NCBI GenBank assembly: GCA_029213005.1
Contig: JARGPI010000001.1
Coordinates: 181,256-245,255 of the forward strand
DNA: 64,000 bases
Direction of reading: 5' to 3'
DNA from: Verrucomicrobiales bacterium
Lineage (GTDB): Bacteria > Verrucomicrobiota > Verrucomicrobiia > Verrucomicrobiales > DEV007
Numbering within the stretch: the first letter of the stretch is position 1; each line of letters opens with the position of its first letter. The notes beneath the pieces are model-generated. The model worked only from the letters and a program-made list of their open reading frames with translations. It did no database searches and was not told the DNA's origin. Positions 47,422 through 56,339 of this stretch are shown one piece after another. A program made the position numbers and the translations under genes.

Positions 47422-47844
47422 TTACGAAACAGGGCGGATCATCCGGAAGTTGCCGACCTCATTTTTGCCATTTGAATAGCTCGCCGTAAACTCATCTCCC
47501 GAGATTTTCCCGCTGTGATGGTAGTTACCGAAAAAGCCTAAATTTTCGTCACCTTCGATCACAAATTCGCCATTAATTTCCGTAACCGGAAACGTAACTT
47601 CGTAAGTTCCCCGCAGCAGAAATGCCCAGGTTGCAAAGTATCGAAAATGATAACTTCCTTCGCTTTCATTTCTGGAAATTATACACTCTAATTTTCCGGT
47701 GTGACCGTTCGTGTCAGTCTCCCAGACTCCTTTCCAGGGGCCCAAAACCGGGTCTCGATTCTGCTTGTTTTGATAGATGTTTACCTCTTTTGCCCACGAT
47801 TTTTTAAATCCGAATCCTAAGTCAAATTTTCTGAAAAACTTCAT
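47422..47844 (-). CDS. Hypothetical protein, beta-rich
   Basis: A 140-residue soluble protein; the second half is beta-strand-rich with lipocalin-like GPWKGVWETDTNG and YHHSGKISGDEFTASYSNG. Not assigned to a family. It lies between the PSD1 gene and the YdbH-like gene. Confidence 0.6.
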   Translation of the reverse strand: MKFFRKFDLGFGFKKSWAKEVNIYQNKQNRDPVLGPWKGVWETDTNGHTGKLECIISRNESEGSYHFRYFATWAFLLRGTYEVTFPVTEINGEFVIEGDENLGFFGNYHHSGKISGDEFTASYSNGKNEVGNFRMIRPVS

Positions 47845-47910
47845 GGTGGTATCAACTGTAAAGGGCTCTGAATAATTAAGTTACATTGAATACATTTCGC
47901 TAATCTTGAC

Positions 47911-50900
47911 TTGGTTGGCGTGGATCATGCGATTAACTTTTACCTGAAACACCATCGCCATTGTTTTTCTACAGCTTTGACGGGACACGAGACACAAATT
48001 AAACCAAATCGGAAGAAACACAGCCGTCGAAGTGGCGTTGGGCGGGTGATTTTCAAGGGCTTTTTGTGGCTTTTTGGAATCGGGATAATCATCTCCGGCC
48101 TCCTATTCTACTCAGGTTACAGTTCCTACAACAATCGAACCGATTACGTGAACCGGTATCTGGGTTCGCTGAGTGAGGAATACGACATCACCTTCGGCAG
48201 TTTCGATGTCAAAAATGTGGGCAATGTCGAGATCGGAGATTTCCGGATCGCTACAAAGGGGGAAGGGGAGAGTCGCGATATTTTTTCATCTCCAAAGGTC
48301 CTCGTGACTTACGACTGGAAGAATTTTAATAAGACCCGGAAGCTCGATTCGATCCTCGTGAAAAGCCCGAGCCTGTATATCGACGAGGAAACACTCGAAA
48401 AAATCATAGCGACAGCGGAGACCGGCAAACGAGACGGGATAGACCTTAAAGCGCTATCTTATTTTACTGGGAGCTTTGTGGTTGAGGAGGGTGATTTATT
48501 TCTGGATCTGCCGACTTCACCTCCGATTCGGGCCCGGTGGGATTTCCAAACCGAAAAGTTGGGTTACGGGAAAGACGGGCTCACCATTCATCCCTTTTTG
48601 ACCGAACTCCGGAATTTGGAAATTGGCGATCAGGGCGTATTCGGGAAAATTGACCGGGTCCACACTCACTGGCGGTTTAATTCCAAACTCTCCAAGGTAA
48701 AACTGGATGACCTGATCATCGATAACCCCGTGATTACGGTGATGCCGGAGTGGCTGACCTTAAATGACGACGGTGAACTGGAGCCAGTGCCATCGGGAAC
48801 CGTTCCTCCCTTGAATTTGGAATTGGCCGAATTTGTGGTCAAAAACCCCAATATTAAAATCCTCGGATTCGACGGGTCTGACAGCCCTTATGTCATTCCC
48901 GACATCTCCTTTGAGAGCGTAGGAGTGGAATGGAAAGATCTGTTCATCAAAAATGGCCGATTGGATTCTAAAGGTCCGGTGACGCTGAAAGCTCGGGATG
49001 TTAAGATCGGCGGAGGCCGCGCCAATCTCGTCGAGGCGGACGTGGCTGATTTTGCAGCCGATTCTCTGGGCGCCATTGTTCACGACAAACGACTTTCGTT
49101 CGCCAAAGGGAAGAACGCGAAAATTCTGATATCCGACGACAGCCTCGCGATCTGGAACGACAAAGAGCTGCCCCCGATCAGCAAGAAGCGGAAACCGTTT
49201 CGAATCGATGTGCTCGATCTTCCCGAAGCGGAGTATTTGATGACTGATTTTATCCCGAGAAAGATAGGGAAGAGCCTGCCTCGTCTCGAGACCGGGATTA
49301 CCACGACGCTTAAAGGAGTCTGGTTCGACAAAGCGGGCATGCACATGACGGATGAGCAGTCGGCGGAGCTTAAAAATTTTGTGCTTCACGGACCCGGTGT
49401 GGTGGAGCAGAAAGTCCCGCTGATCAATTTTCCGAAAGGGACTCTAAAGTTGGATTGGGAGCGCTTCATTAATTCGAAGGAAATGGACGAGGTCATCATC
49501 GAGCAACCGGCGATCAGCCTGACGGATGATTCCCTGGGAGAATGGGCGGTGAATGATGACCTTCAGGACGGACTGAACGGCCCGAACGATGCTCCCGTCT
49601 ACAAAGTGAAAGATATCGAGCTGTCAGATGGAACTTTGGTCGCGGACTCGAGGCTGGTGCTGGACGGTATGATCCCGAAGGTAAAAGGCAATTTCACCCT
49701 CGAAAATGCCGGTGAGGGTTCTGAGGAAGAGTTTGAATATCAACTCGTGATTTCCGACCTGCTCTTGAGCAACCACTCTCAGGAAGGTGGCGGTAATTCG
49801 GAAATTCCGAGTCTGTTCCCCGGATCAGTGCTTCCCGATGGGGAACCGCTGAAATCTGAGGAAGTGGTGAAAGTTGAGAAAGCGATTATCGATTTCACCG
49901 CCGCAGGTTTGCAGCGGCAACGACGTATCAAAAAGGTCAAATTGGAAGGCGGCGTACTCAGAGTTGGGGAGGGCTTGAAAGACGTCGTAAAAAAGCCCAG
50001 CGAGAATCAGGAAGCTCCCCCGGTCCCGATCTCTTCGAAATCCCCGGGGAACCAGGACCCGAATAGTGTGGTGGCGGAACTGATGCCGGTGGGCAACCCG
50101 GCGATGGCCATCCCGAAAGGAACCGAGCCTGAGGAGGGCGGCAAGTTGGAGGATCCCGTTGAAATGGCAGATTTAATACCCGGTCCCGAAACGCTCCAAG
50201 AGGGGAGAACTTCGGATTCCGGCAGTTTTCCGGCGATGAATGATCCCGGAAACCCCGGGGGATCCTCTCTCGACATTCTTCTCGCCGAAAATGGAATCAA
50301 CGGAAAGCGCAAACCGCTTTGGAAAATTGATGATTTGGAAATCACCCGCGGAAAAGTAAATTTCGAATCGCTGATTCCTGAAATGGACGGCCTCAGTTTC
50401 GGTCTTGAAACCGAGATGAAAGACATTCCCCTAACCGCAGAGGGCCTTCTCGATGCAACCAAGCCTCAAACCGTCAAACTCGATTCTCTCCGCATCCGCG
50501 ACCCTTACGACGCCTTTTTGACGGTGGCGGAACTTCCGGATGTCTACGTGGAATTCAGTCTCGCGGGTTTGGCGAATCAGGAAATTGAGAAAATCGATGT
50601 GATCAGCCCCACATTAAACGTCGGAGAGAGTCTGTTCCGCTGGATCGACTACCTCCGGAAATACCGGGCGATCAATGAGGGCACCACGGTCGACTTGAAA
50701 GGCGCCAATATTATCGATGATAAACTGGAGGGTCGGATGAATGCCTCAAAATGGATCATCAACCGGATCAATGCCACCTCAGGAAAGCTGGTAATTTCGC
50801 CCTACGGCCACCCCATTACATCAATACCTTTCCCGTTTTCCGCCACCACGAATGTGGCCGAGGGGAAGGTGAAAATGGAGATGAACATCTCCGAGGAGCA

Positions 50901-51609
50901 GACGGTATTTTCTCTCCCTGACTATGGGATCGATTTGATTGGTTTGACCGGTGACCTCGGTTTTAACCTTCCCATTCCCGAAAAGGATAACAACCTCGTC
51001 CAAACTTTCCGCCTCAATGGGTTGAAATGGCGGAAATTTGATGCCCGCAAACTTTTCCTCACCGTGACCTATGATCGATACGGCATTTACGGTCTTTTTG
51101 GTGGGGAAGCCTACGGCGGTTACGCTAATGGAGCCTTCAATTACTACCTCGATAAGAACGGAAAGTGGGATGCCTGGCTCGCGGGCACCAACATGGATAC
51201 CGGAGCGGTGACGAAAGCGCTTGTCCCTGAGGGGTTTGTGATGGGAGGTAAGGTGAATACCAAACTATTTGGTAAGGGAACCAACACGGAGGTCGATGGG
51301 ATCGACGGGGAACTGGAGTCAGTTGGAGATGGCTGGTTTGATATCGCGTTGATGGAAAAGGCCCTCGAACACTTGCCGGAGAACTGGAGTGGGATCCAGA
51401 AAGGAATATCAAAAATTGCAGTCGATAATTTGCGTCGTTTTGACTATCATCAAGGCGAAGGACAAGTTTATTTGAAGGGAAACAGTGGCCTTTTAAAGCT
51501 GCAATTTGCCGGCGAATATGGTAAACGAAGCCTGAATTTGCACATTCACGACTGGCGCGATCGAAAAGATACGCTGGCCGAAACACGAAATGACATACAG
51601 ACAGACTAA
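47911..51609 (+). CDS. YdbH-like AsmA-superfamily protein (intermembrane lipid transport)
   Basis: A protein of up to 1232 residues. A signal-anchor helix lies at about 49-68 (FLWLFGIGIIISGLLFYSG) after a basic region. The rest is a long beta-repeat with alternating short strands typical of AsmA-like bridge proteins (RNLEIGDQGVFGKI, IDNPVITVMPEW, VKSPSLYI). Residues 680-790 are Pro/Ser/Gly-rich and probably disordered. In E. coli YdbH bridges the envelope with lipoprotein YnbE; a YnbE-like lipoprotein follows here with a 20-base overlap. The start is uncertain: TTG 47911, GTG 47920 or TTG 47977. A TTGACT box at 47907 favours the later starts. Confidence 0.75.
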   Translation: MVGVDHAINFYLKHHRHCFSTALTGHETQIKPNRKKHSRRSGVGRVIFKGFLWLFGIGIIISGLLFYSGYSSYNNRTDYVNRYLGSLSEEYDITFGSFDVKNVGNVEIGDFRIATKGEGESRDIFSSPKVLVTYDWKNFNKTRKLDSILVKSPSLYIDEETLEKIIATAETGKRDGIDLKALSYFTGSFVVEEGDLFLDLPTSPPIRARWDFQTEKLGYGKDGLTIHPFLTELRNLEIGDQGVFGKIDRVHTHWRFNSKLSKVKLDDLIIDNPVITVMPEWLTLNDDGELEPVPSGTVPPLNLELAEFVVKNPNIKILGFDGSDSPYVIPDISFESVGVEWKDLFIKNGRLDSKGPVTLKARDVKIGGGRANLVEADVADFAADSLGAIVHDKRLSFAKGKNAKILISDDSLAIWNDKELPPISKKRKPFRIDVLDLPEAEYLMTDFIPRKIGKSLPRLETGITTTLKGVWFDKAGMHMTDEQSAELKNFVLHGPGVVEQKVPLINFPKGTLKLDWERFINSKEMDEVIIEQPAISLTDDSLGEWAVNDDLQDGLNGPNDAPVYKVKDIELSDGTLVADSRLVLDGMIPKVKGNFTLENAGEGSEEEFEYQLVISDLLLSNHSQEGGGNSEIPSLFPGSVLPDGEPLKSEEVVKVEKAIIDFTAAGLQRQRRIKKVKLEGGVLRVGEGLKDVVKKPSENQEAPPVPISSKSPGNQDPNSVVAELMPVGNPAMAIPKGTEPEEGGKLEDPVEMADLIPGPETLQEGRTSDSGSFPAMNDPGNPGGSSLDILLAENGINGKRKPLWKIDDLEITRGKVNFESLIPEMDGLSFGLETEMKDIPLTAEGLLDATKPQTVKLDSLRIRDPYDAFLTVAELPDVYVEFSLAGLANQEIEKIDVISPTLNVGESLFRWIDYLRKYRAINEGTTVDLKGANIIDDKLEGRMNASKWIINRINATSGKLVISPYGHPITSIPFPFSATTNVAEGKVKMEMNISEEQTVFSLPDYGIDLIGLTGDLGFNLPIPEKDNNLVQTFRLNGLKWRKFDARKLFLTVTYDRYGIYGLFGGEAYGGYANGAFNYYLDKNGKWDAWLAGTNMDTGAVTKALVPEGFVMGGKVNTKLFGKGTNTEVDGIDGELESVGDGWFDIALMEKALEHLPENWSGIQKGISKIAVDNLRRFDYHQGEGQVYLKGNSGLLKLQFAGEYGKRSLNLHIHDWRDRKDTLAETRNDIQTD

Positions 51610-52207
51610 TTTGGCGCGAGCTGCGTTGCAGCGGCGTGCTTTGCTACGGCTTTTCCTTGTGGGATTTGTCAGCATTTTGGCGTCGTCCTGCCAGAAACCG
51701 TTCGATGTGAATGTGAAGGCTGAAGAGCCGATCAATGTCAATTTGTCGATGGACGTTCATGTTTATCAGCACGGCGGCTCTCTAGTGAAAAAGCCCAAAG
51801 CACTTGAAGAAGGAGATTCAGAGGCCAAAGAATACAAGGCTATTCTTGAGCGACGCCGCAACCGGATGTCGGACATCCAAACTCTTAAAAACGACCGGAT
51901 TATCGGGGAAAACCATGCCGGACTCCTCTCTATTAAAGTCACAGAGAAAGATGCAGGAAACTGGCCGATGGATTTTGTTCGTAAAACGATCAAAGAGGAA
52001 AACGAAGACCGCAGTTATTTGATTCGTTTCGAAGCAGAGCGGCGGAACGTCAACATTTTCGAGGTGCAGCGGGAGCAGTGGATGCACCAATTGAGAAAGT
52101 CCCACCCCGGGGAATGGATCGAGATTGCTGATCCGGACCGGCCCGGCGTTTATGTTTGGGTTCAAAAAAAGACCCCGATCAAGGCTCCCGATCAGATTGA
52201 GGAGTGA
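51590..52207 (+). CDS. Lipoprotein fusing YnbE-like and YdbL-like (DUF1318) domains
   Basis: A 205-residue protein. The N terminus has a basic start, a hydrophobic stretch and the lipobox Cys34 (LASSC). Residues 35-63 (VNVKAEEPINVNLSMDVHVY) match the short YnbE lipoprotein. Residues about 88-196 match YdbL/DUF1318: RNRMSDIQTLKNDRIIGENHAG, ENEDRSYLIRFEAERRNV and the closing HPGEWIEIADP...YVWVQKK. In E. coli these are two proteins acting with YdbH in phospholipid transport; here they are one. The gene overlaps the YdbH-like gene by 20 bases. Assignment rests on motif recall and operon context. Confidence 0.82.
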   Translation: MTYRQTNLARAALQRRALLRLFLVGFVSILASSCQKPFDVNVKAEEPINVNLSMDVHVYQHGGSLVKKPKALEEGDSEAKEYKAILERRRNRMSDIQTLKNDRIIGENHAGLLSIKVTEKDAGNWPMDFVRKTIKEENEDRSYLIRFEAERRNVNIFEVQREQWMHQLRKSHPGEWIEIADPDRPGVYVWVQKKTPIKAPDQIEE

Positions 52208-52265
52208 TTTTCCGCAAAATCCGATTCGCGATTCCAGCCGGTCTCGCTAAGGTCGCTGGAAAATT

Positions 52266-52616
52266 ATGAGTGAATATCCACCATGTCCAAAATGCGACTC
52301 CGAATATGCCTACGAAAGCGGAAATTTCCTCGCCTGCCCTGATTGTGGGCACGAGTGGGACCCTGAAGCCGCAGACTCCTCATCGGAAGACAGTAGCGCA
52401 ATCAAAGACGCCCACGGAAATGTTCTCCAAAGTGGGGATACCGTAAAATTGACCAAAGACCTCAAGGTGAAAGGCACCTCGACGACTCTGAAAATCGGAA
52501 CCAAAGTGAAGAATATCCGTCTCGTCGATAGTAGTGATGGTCACAATATCGACTGCAAAGTTGATGGTATTGGCCAGATGAAGTTGAAGTCAGAATTCGT
52601 TAAGAAGGATTCCTGA
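52266..52616 (+). CDS. PhnA/YjdM-family zinc-ribbon protein
   Basis: A 116-residue protein. The N-terminal zinc ribbon uses [25 protein letters not shown]. After an acidic linker comes the PhnA C-terminal domain ([29 protein letters not shown]). Although named after phosphonate genes, the family is not a phosphonoacetate hydrolase in most species, and the role is unknown. The gene is followed by a strong terminator. Confidence 0.92.
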   Translation: MSEYPPCPKCDSEYAYESGNFLACPDCGHEWDPEAADSSSEDSSAIKDAHGNVLQSGDTVKLTKDLKVKGTSTTLKIGTKVKNIRLVDSSDGHNIDCKVDGIGQMKLKSEFVKKDS

Positions 52617-52705
52617 TTTATAACGAAAACTGAATACGAAGGGAATCGAGATCGTCCCTTTAAAACAGGGGGGAAACCCTCCCACCTTTTTTGAATCTCA
52701 TGTTT

Positions 52706-52738
52706 GGGGCCCTCTTTCCGGAGAGGGCCCTTTTACAT
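52706..52738 (+). terminator. Bidirectional-type terminator between the phnA-like gene and gltX
   Basis: GGGCCCTCT (52707-52715) pairs perfectly with AGAGGGCCC (52722-52730) across TTCCGG, followed by TTTT. It lies between the convergent phnA-like gene and gltX. A GGGGG/CCCTCCC structure with TTTTTT at about 52668-52692 adds a second possible stop. Confidence 0.85.
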
Positions 52739-52742
52739 TTAT

Positions 52743-54104
52743 TCAGGAAAGAAATGTCGTTCCGAAATTCCGAATCCGCTCTACAACCCGCTTCTGTCCG
52801 ATTAACTCGAGCATCGGAACCAGATCCGCTCCCGCGGTGCTACCCGTTGCGGCGACACGGCAGGGCAACATAAACGCACCCATTTTTTGCCCGAGACTGT
52901 CTGCGGCGGCTTGAATTGACGCTTTGATCGCGTCGCCCTTCCATTCACTGTTCTTCTCCAGATGATCCGCAAGAGCAGTTACCACAGTGGAAATGCCATC
53001 TTTACCAGTCACTTTATCAACCGATGGCTGGTCGTAGGCTAATTCATCCGTGAAGATCGGGGTGATGATCTTTGCGATGTCCGCAAGGGTTTCGCTTCGC
53101 TCCCGCGCCAGCTCAAGGCTCGCTGGAACCCGTGCGTCCGTGGGATCAATTCCCGCCTTTTCAATAAAGCTTGAACTCACTTCCTTGAATTTATCAGCTG
53201 GTAGCGCTTTGATGTGCTCGGCATTCATCCACTTGCACTTATCGTAATCGAATTTTGAGTTGGAAGCGTTTACCCCTGACAAATCGAAGTCTGCCAATAT
53301 TTCATCGAGAGAAAAGTACAGCTCGCGATCACCTCCGGATGACCACCCGATAAGGGCCATGTAGTTGTTCACCGCTTCGGGGAGGAAGCCGTTTTCGATA
53401 TATTCATGAATCAGCGCCCCCTGGTCCCGCTTGCTCATTTTAGATCCATCTTTATTCAGGTTAAGTGGGATATGAGCGAATGTGGGTAAGTCAGCGCCAA
53501 AGGCTTCGTACAGCGCGATGTGCTTCGGGGTGTTGGAGAGGTGGTCCTCACCGCGAATGACGTGGGTGATTCCCATCTCAATATCATCGACCACATTGAC
53601 GAAGTGAAAGATAAAACTCCCGTCGGGACGGCGGATCACGATGTCAGGATTGGCTTCCACCTCCTTTTTTGCTTCAGCATCCCAGCGGGTTGAGCCGGTC
53701 TCTTTCAAATTTACGGTGACCTGTCCGCAGATTTGGTCATCAACTACGATTTCTTTGTCAGGCACACGGAACCGAACGGCTCCGTTATCTTCGTAAACGA
53801 GATCCTTCTCCTTTAATTTTTCGAAATATCTTTCGTAAATTTCACCGCGCTGACTTTGATAATAAGGCCCGTGATCTCCGCCCGCCTCCGGGCCCTCATC
53901 CCATTCCAGCCCGAGCCAGCGAAGGCCGTCGAGGATAATACTCTGGGATTCATCGGTACTTCTGGCCGCATCGGTGTCCTCCACACGCAAAACAAACTCA
54001 CCGCCGTGCTTTTTGGCGTAGAGCCAATTGTACAGCGCAGTGCGGGCTCCTCCGATGTGAAGGAAACCGGTTGGTGAAGGGGCAAAACGAGTTCTTACAG
54101 GCAT
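52743..54104 (-). CDS. gltX: Glutamyl-tRNA synthetase
   Basis: A 453-residue class I synthetase. HIGH-type motif is FAPSPTGFLHIGGARTAL at the start and the KMSKS-type motif is SKMSKRDQGA near residue 240. The rest (YAKKHGGEFVLRVEDTD, VIRGEDHLSNTPKHIALYEAF) is canonical. The ATG at 54104 begins the catalytic domain; a longer frame to 54137 has no support. Minor feature: the anticodon-binding end appears short but complete. Confidence 0.96.
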   Translation of the reverse strand: MPVRTRFAPSPTGFLHIGGARTALYNWLYAKKHGGEFVLRVEDTDAARSTDESQSIILDGLRWLGLEWDEGPEAGGDHGPYYQSQRGEIYERYFEKLKEKDLVYEDNGAVRFRVPDKEIVVDDQICGQVTVNLKETGSTRWDAEAKKEVEANPDIVIRRPDGSFIFHFVNVVDDIEMGITHVIRGEDHLSNTPKHIALYEAFGADLPTFAHIPLNLNKDGSKMSKRDQGALIHEYIENGFLPEAVNNYMALIGWSSGGDRELYFSLDEILADFDLSGVNASNSKFDYDKCKWMNAEHIKALPADKFKEVSSSFIEKAGIDPTDARVPASLELARERSETLADIAKIITPIFTDELAYDQPSVDKVTGKDGISTVVTALADHLEKNSEWKGDAIKASIQAAADSLGQKMGAFMLPCRVAATGSTAGADLVPMLELIGQKRVVERIRNFGTTFLS

Positions 54105-54199
54105 GGGTGAAAGTGTCCCGAATCGATTGGAGTTCAACGAGAATAATGGTCAAAAAAATATCTTTATTTCTTAAATATTCGACTATCATAAATATACAC

Positions 54200-55114
54200 A
54201 TGAAACATCATTTAATTATGAGCTCCGTCTTTTGTAATAAGGAGGATGTTCACGCGAGAGAGGTCATTCAGGAGGTGAATCAACGCCTTTCGAATGTGAC
54301 TGTTTCTGAATCGGAAAGACCGGGACACGCGGAGCAGATCTCCAGAGACGCATTGCGAAGCGGAGTGGAATCAATCCTGGTCGCGGCCGGAGATGCCACC
54401 ATCAACGAAGTGGTAAACGGCTTTTTCGAAGACAATCAACCGGTTGGCGGCATGCCTTATCTGGGAATCATCCCGACCGGTGATCCCGGTGATTTCAAGC
54501 GCACCGCCGGAACTCCGGGGCGCCTCACTGATGCGATCAGCCGAATTTGTTCCAATGAGCCGAAAGCAATCGATTTGGGAAAAATCACGACGGCAGACGG
54601 AAAAACCCGCTATTTTGCAAACGTTGCGAGCACGGGGGTGACCGCTGCGATGGAAAAAACGACCCGCAGAACCCGATGGCTCAGCGAAATTGACGGTGAT
54701 CTCGCTTTCAACTGGTCGGTGGTAAAAAACAGTCTGCTCCATAAACGGTTTCCTTTGAAGATCACCGTTGCGGGCGGCACGACCCTGACCTGGGATGCGA
54801 ATTGCGTGGCCATTTGTAACGGGCAGAGTTTCGGCGGAGGCATCAAGCTGGCTCGCGATGCCGATATGTCAGACGGATTTCTCGATATCATCGTGGTGCA
54901 CGATTATACCAAGGTGGAGTTTCTGAAGGGAGTGAACCAGATTCGCGAAGACGAATCAGCTGGATTTGAGGGGATTTCCTCGATCCGGGCAACCAGTGTC
55001 GAAATTTCCTGCGAAGATCCGAAGCGAAAAATTCTGATCGACGCGGACAACAGTTTCGCCGGCAGATTACCGGCGAAATTTGAGATAGTGCCCAATGCCG
55101 TGAATCTATTTTGA
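54200..55114 (+). CDS. Diacylglycerol kinase-like protein with altered catalytic motifs
   Basis: About 304 residues with the DAGK/sphingosine kinase fold (GVESILVAAGDATINEVVNGFF, YLGIIPTGDPGDFKRTAG, NVASTGVTAAM, NGQSFGGGIKLARDADMSDGFLDI). The signature GGDGT reads AGDAT, and the second motif, normally GTxNDFAR, reads GDPGDFKR. Both changes are in the nucleotide-binding region, so the enzyme may be inactive or changed. The ATG at 54200 is chosen; another at 54218 is possible. Divergent from gltX. Confidence 0.82.
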   Translation: MKHHLIMSSVFCNKEDVHAREVIQEVNQRLSNVTVSESERPGHAEQISRDALRSGVESILVAAGDATINEVVNGFFEDNQPVGGMPYLGIIPTGDPGDFKRTAGTPGRLTDAISRICSNEPKAIDLGKITTADGKTRYFANVASTGVTAAMEKTTRRTRWLSEIDGDLAFNWSVVKNSLLHKRFPLKITVAGGTTLTWDANCVAICNGQSFGGGIKLARDADMSDGFLDIIVVHDYTKVEFLKGVNQIREDESAGFEGISSIRATSVEISCEDPKRKILIDADNSFAGRLPAKFEIVPNAVNLF

Positions 55115-55756
55115 TGCGGGTGATTCCGCATCAATCATTTGATCGAGCATTTTTGACACGTCATTGGCGTCGAAACCCATTTTGACGGCGAGCGGAAAGA
55201 TCAGAACCGATTCCCAATCGGCAATGGTCCCGTCGGCAAGAATAACCCGGCACAGGTCGGCGAGGTGCTGCATTTTTTCATCTTCATCCTGAGGAACGAC
55301 TGAGGGAATCTGGTCCGGATTTAGAATGGATTCGTTGTAAATGCTGTTGATGATTCTCTCGGAGAGGCCCATTTTCAGACCGATATCGAGAATCGTCTTT
55401 TGTTCGGCGGCGTTAAATTCCCCGTCGACAATCGCGAGCATCATCAAATCCTTCAGGTGACTTTTTTTACCGGCGGTGACTTCGCAATCGTTGTTTTCCG
55501 CCTTGTCCTCACTCAGGAAATCGACGGAAACCCCGTAGGCATTATCAACCGAGTTCACCTTTTCCTGAGCGGCTTTCAGCAGATCTTCAGCGACGGTCGG
55601 TGCCAAACTTACGGAACAGGATTGTGCGGACTCACATTTTTCTCTCCAGGTGCGAATCACGGTGTCAAGAGCGTCGATTTCCTGCTTTAGCTCATCTGGG
55701 TGGGTTGCATCCAGAACAATTTCCAGGCGATCGTCGCCGTAACGTTGAATTTCCAT
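55106..55756 (-). CDS. TerB-like domain protein
   Basis: A 216-residue soluble protein. Residues 100-210 resemble TerB (LKDLMMLAIVDGEFNAAEQKTILDIGLKMGLSE, then LADLCRVILADGTIADWE), the helical acidic domain linked to tellurite resistance and metal stress. The N-terminal 95 residues are helical and lack a known domain. It converges on the DAGK-like gene with a 9-base overlap. Confidence 0.75.
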   Translation of the reverse strand: MEIQRYGDDRLEIVLDATHPDELKQEIDALDTVIRTWREKCESAQSCSVSLAPTVAEDLLKAAQEKVNSVDNAYGVSVDFLSEDKAENNDCEVTAGKKSHLKDLMMLAIVDGEFNAAEQKTILDIGLKMGLSERIINSIYNESILNPDQIPSVVPQDEDEKMQHLADLCRVILADGTIADWESVLIFPLAVKMGFDANDVSKMLDQMIDAESPASK

Positions 55757-55816
55757 AATCTTCTTTTCCGAGGTTGGTGGCAGATGGTATTCTGCTCTTT
55801 TGTGAATGCAACTCGC

Positions 55817-56275
55817 TTAAATGAATTCCCAATCCAAAAAAACGACTGCCTGTCCCCGGTGAATTCCGTTTACGTCAATGACGGTCCAAACGGTTGCCTG
55901 ACGAATCAGAAAACGTTTTCCCCGGGTGGAAATGCGGATACCGGAGTAATTGTCGATGTAGCCGTTGGTGCTGACTTCGTGAAGTAACCGTTCCCGCTCT
56001 GATCGCTCGACCGGTTCTGCGGTTAACCGGGAGGGCATCGAGGTGAATTGCTCCCAGTTGGCTTCCCAGAGATTTAAGGCGGTTGGATTACCGTAGTTCA
56101 GCACCGGATCATCTGATGTGTCGTGAGAAGCAATCACGCAGGGCGCTTCCTCGAAGGCGGTCACGAGGTCTGCCGCATTCAGCTTTGCCCACGAGTCATC
56201 CCATAATATCCGACCGGTGGCCCGCTCGAAACTTTCGAAAAGAAGTGCGACGTGATCTTCGATATTGATGCTCAT
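55817..56275 (-). CDS. MEKHLA domain protein
   Basis: A 152-residue protein. PVLNYGNPTALNLWEANWEQF, MPSRLTAE and RGKRFLIRQATVWTVIDVNGIHRGQAVVF match the MEKHLA family, a PAS-like domain found in plants and bacteria and linked to light or redox signalling. No effector domain is fused. The ATG at 56275 is chosen over a start inside the neighbouring terminator. Confidence 0.85.
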   Translation of the reverse strand: MSINIEDHVALLFESFERATGRILWDDSWAKLNAADLVTAFEEAPCVIASHDTSDDPVLNYGNPTALNLWEANWEQFTSMPSRLTAEPVERSERERLLHEVSTNGYIDNYSGIRISTRGKRFLIRQATVWTVIDVNGIHRGQAVVFLDWEFI

Positions 56276-56282
56276 GAAAACA

Positions 56283-56318
56283 AAAAAAGGCTGTGCGCGA
56301 CGATAATCGCACACAGCC
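56283..56318 (-). terminator. Intrinsic terminator after the second DUF1501 gene
   Basis: On the minus strand GGCTGTGTGCG at 56318 pairs with the matching arm ending at 56289 (one A-C mismatch), followed by a T-run. It terminates the DUF1549-DUF1501 unit. Confidence 0.8.
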
Positions 56319-56339
56319 CATAATTTGATTCAAGTTTTG

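Noticed and set aside
48760..49389. 209-codon minus-strand frame inside the YdbH-like gene
   Set aside because: It is the antisense shadow of a beta-repeat coding region without any motif.
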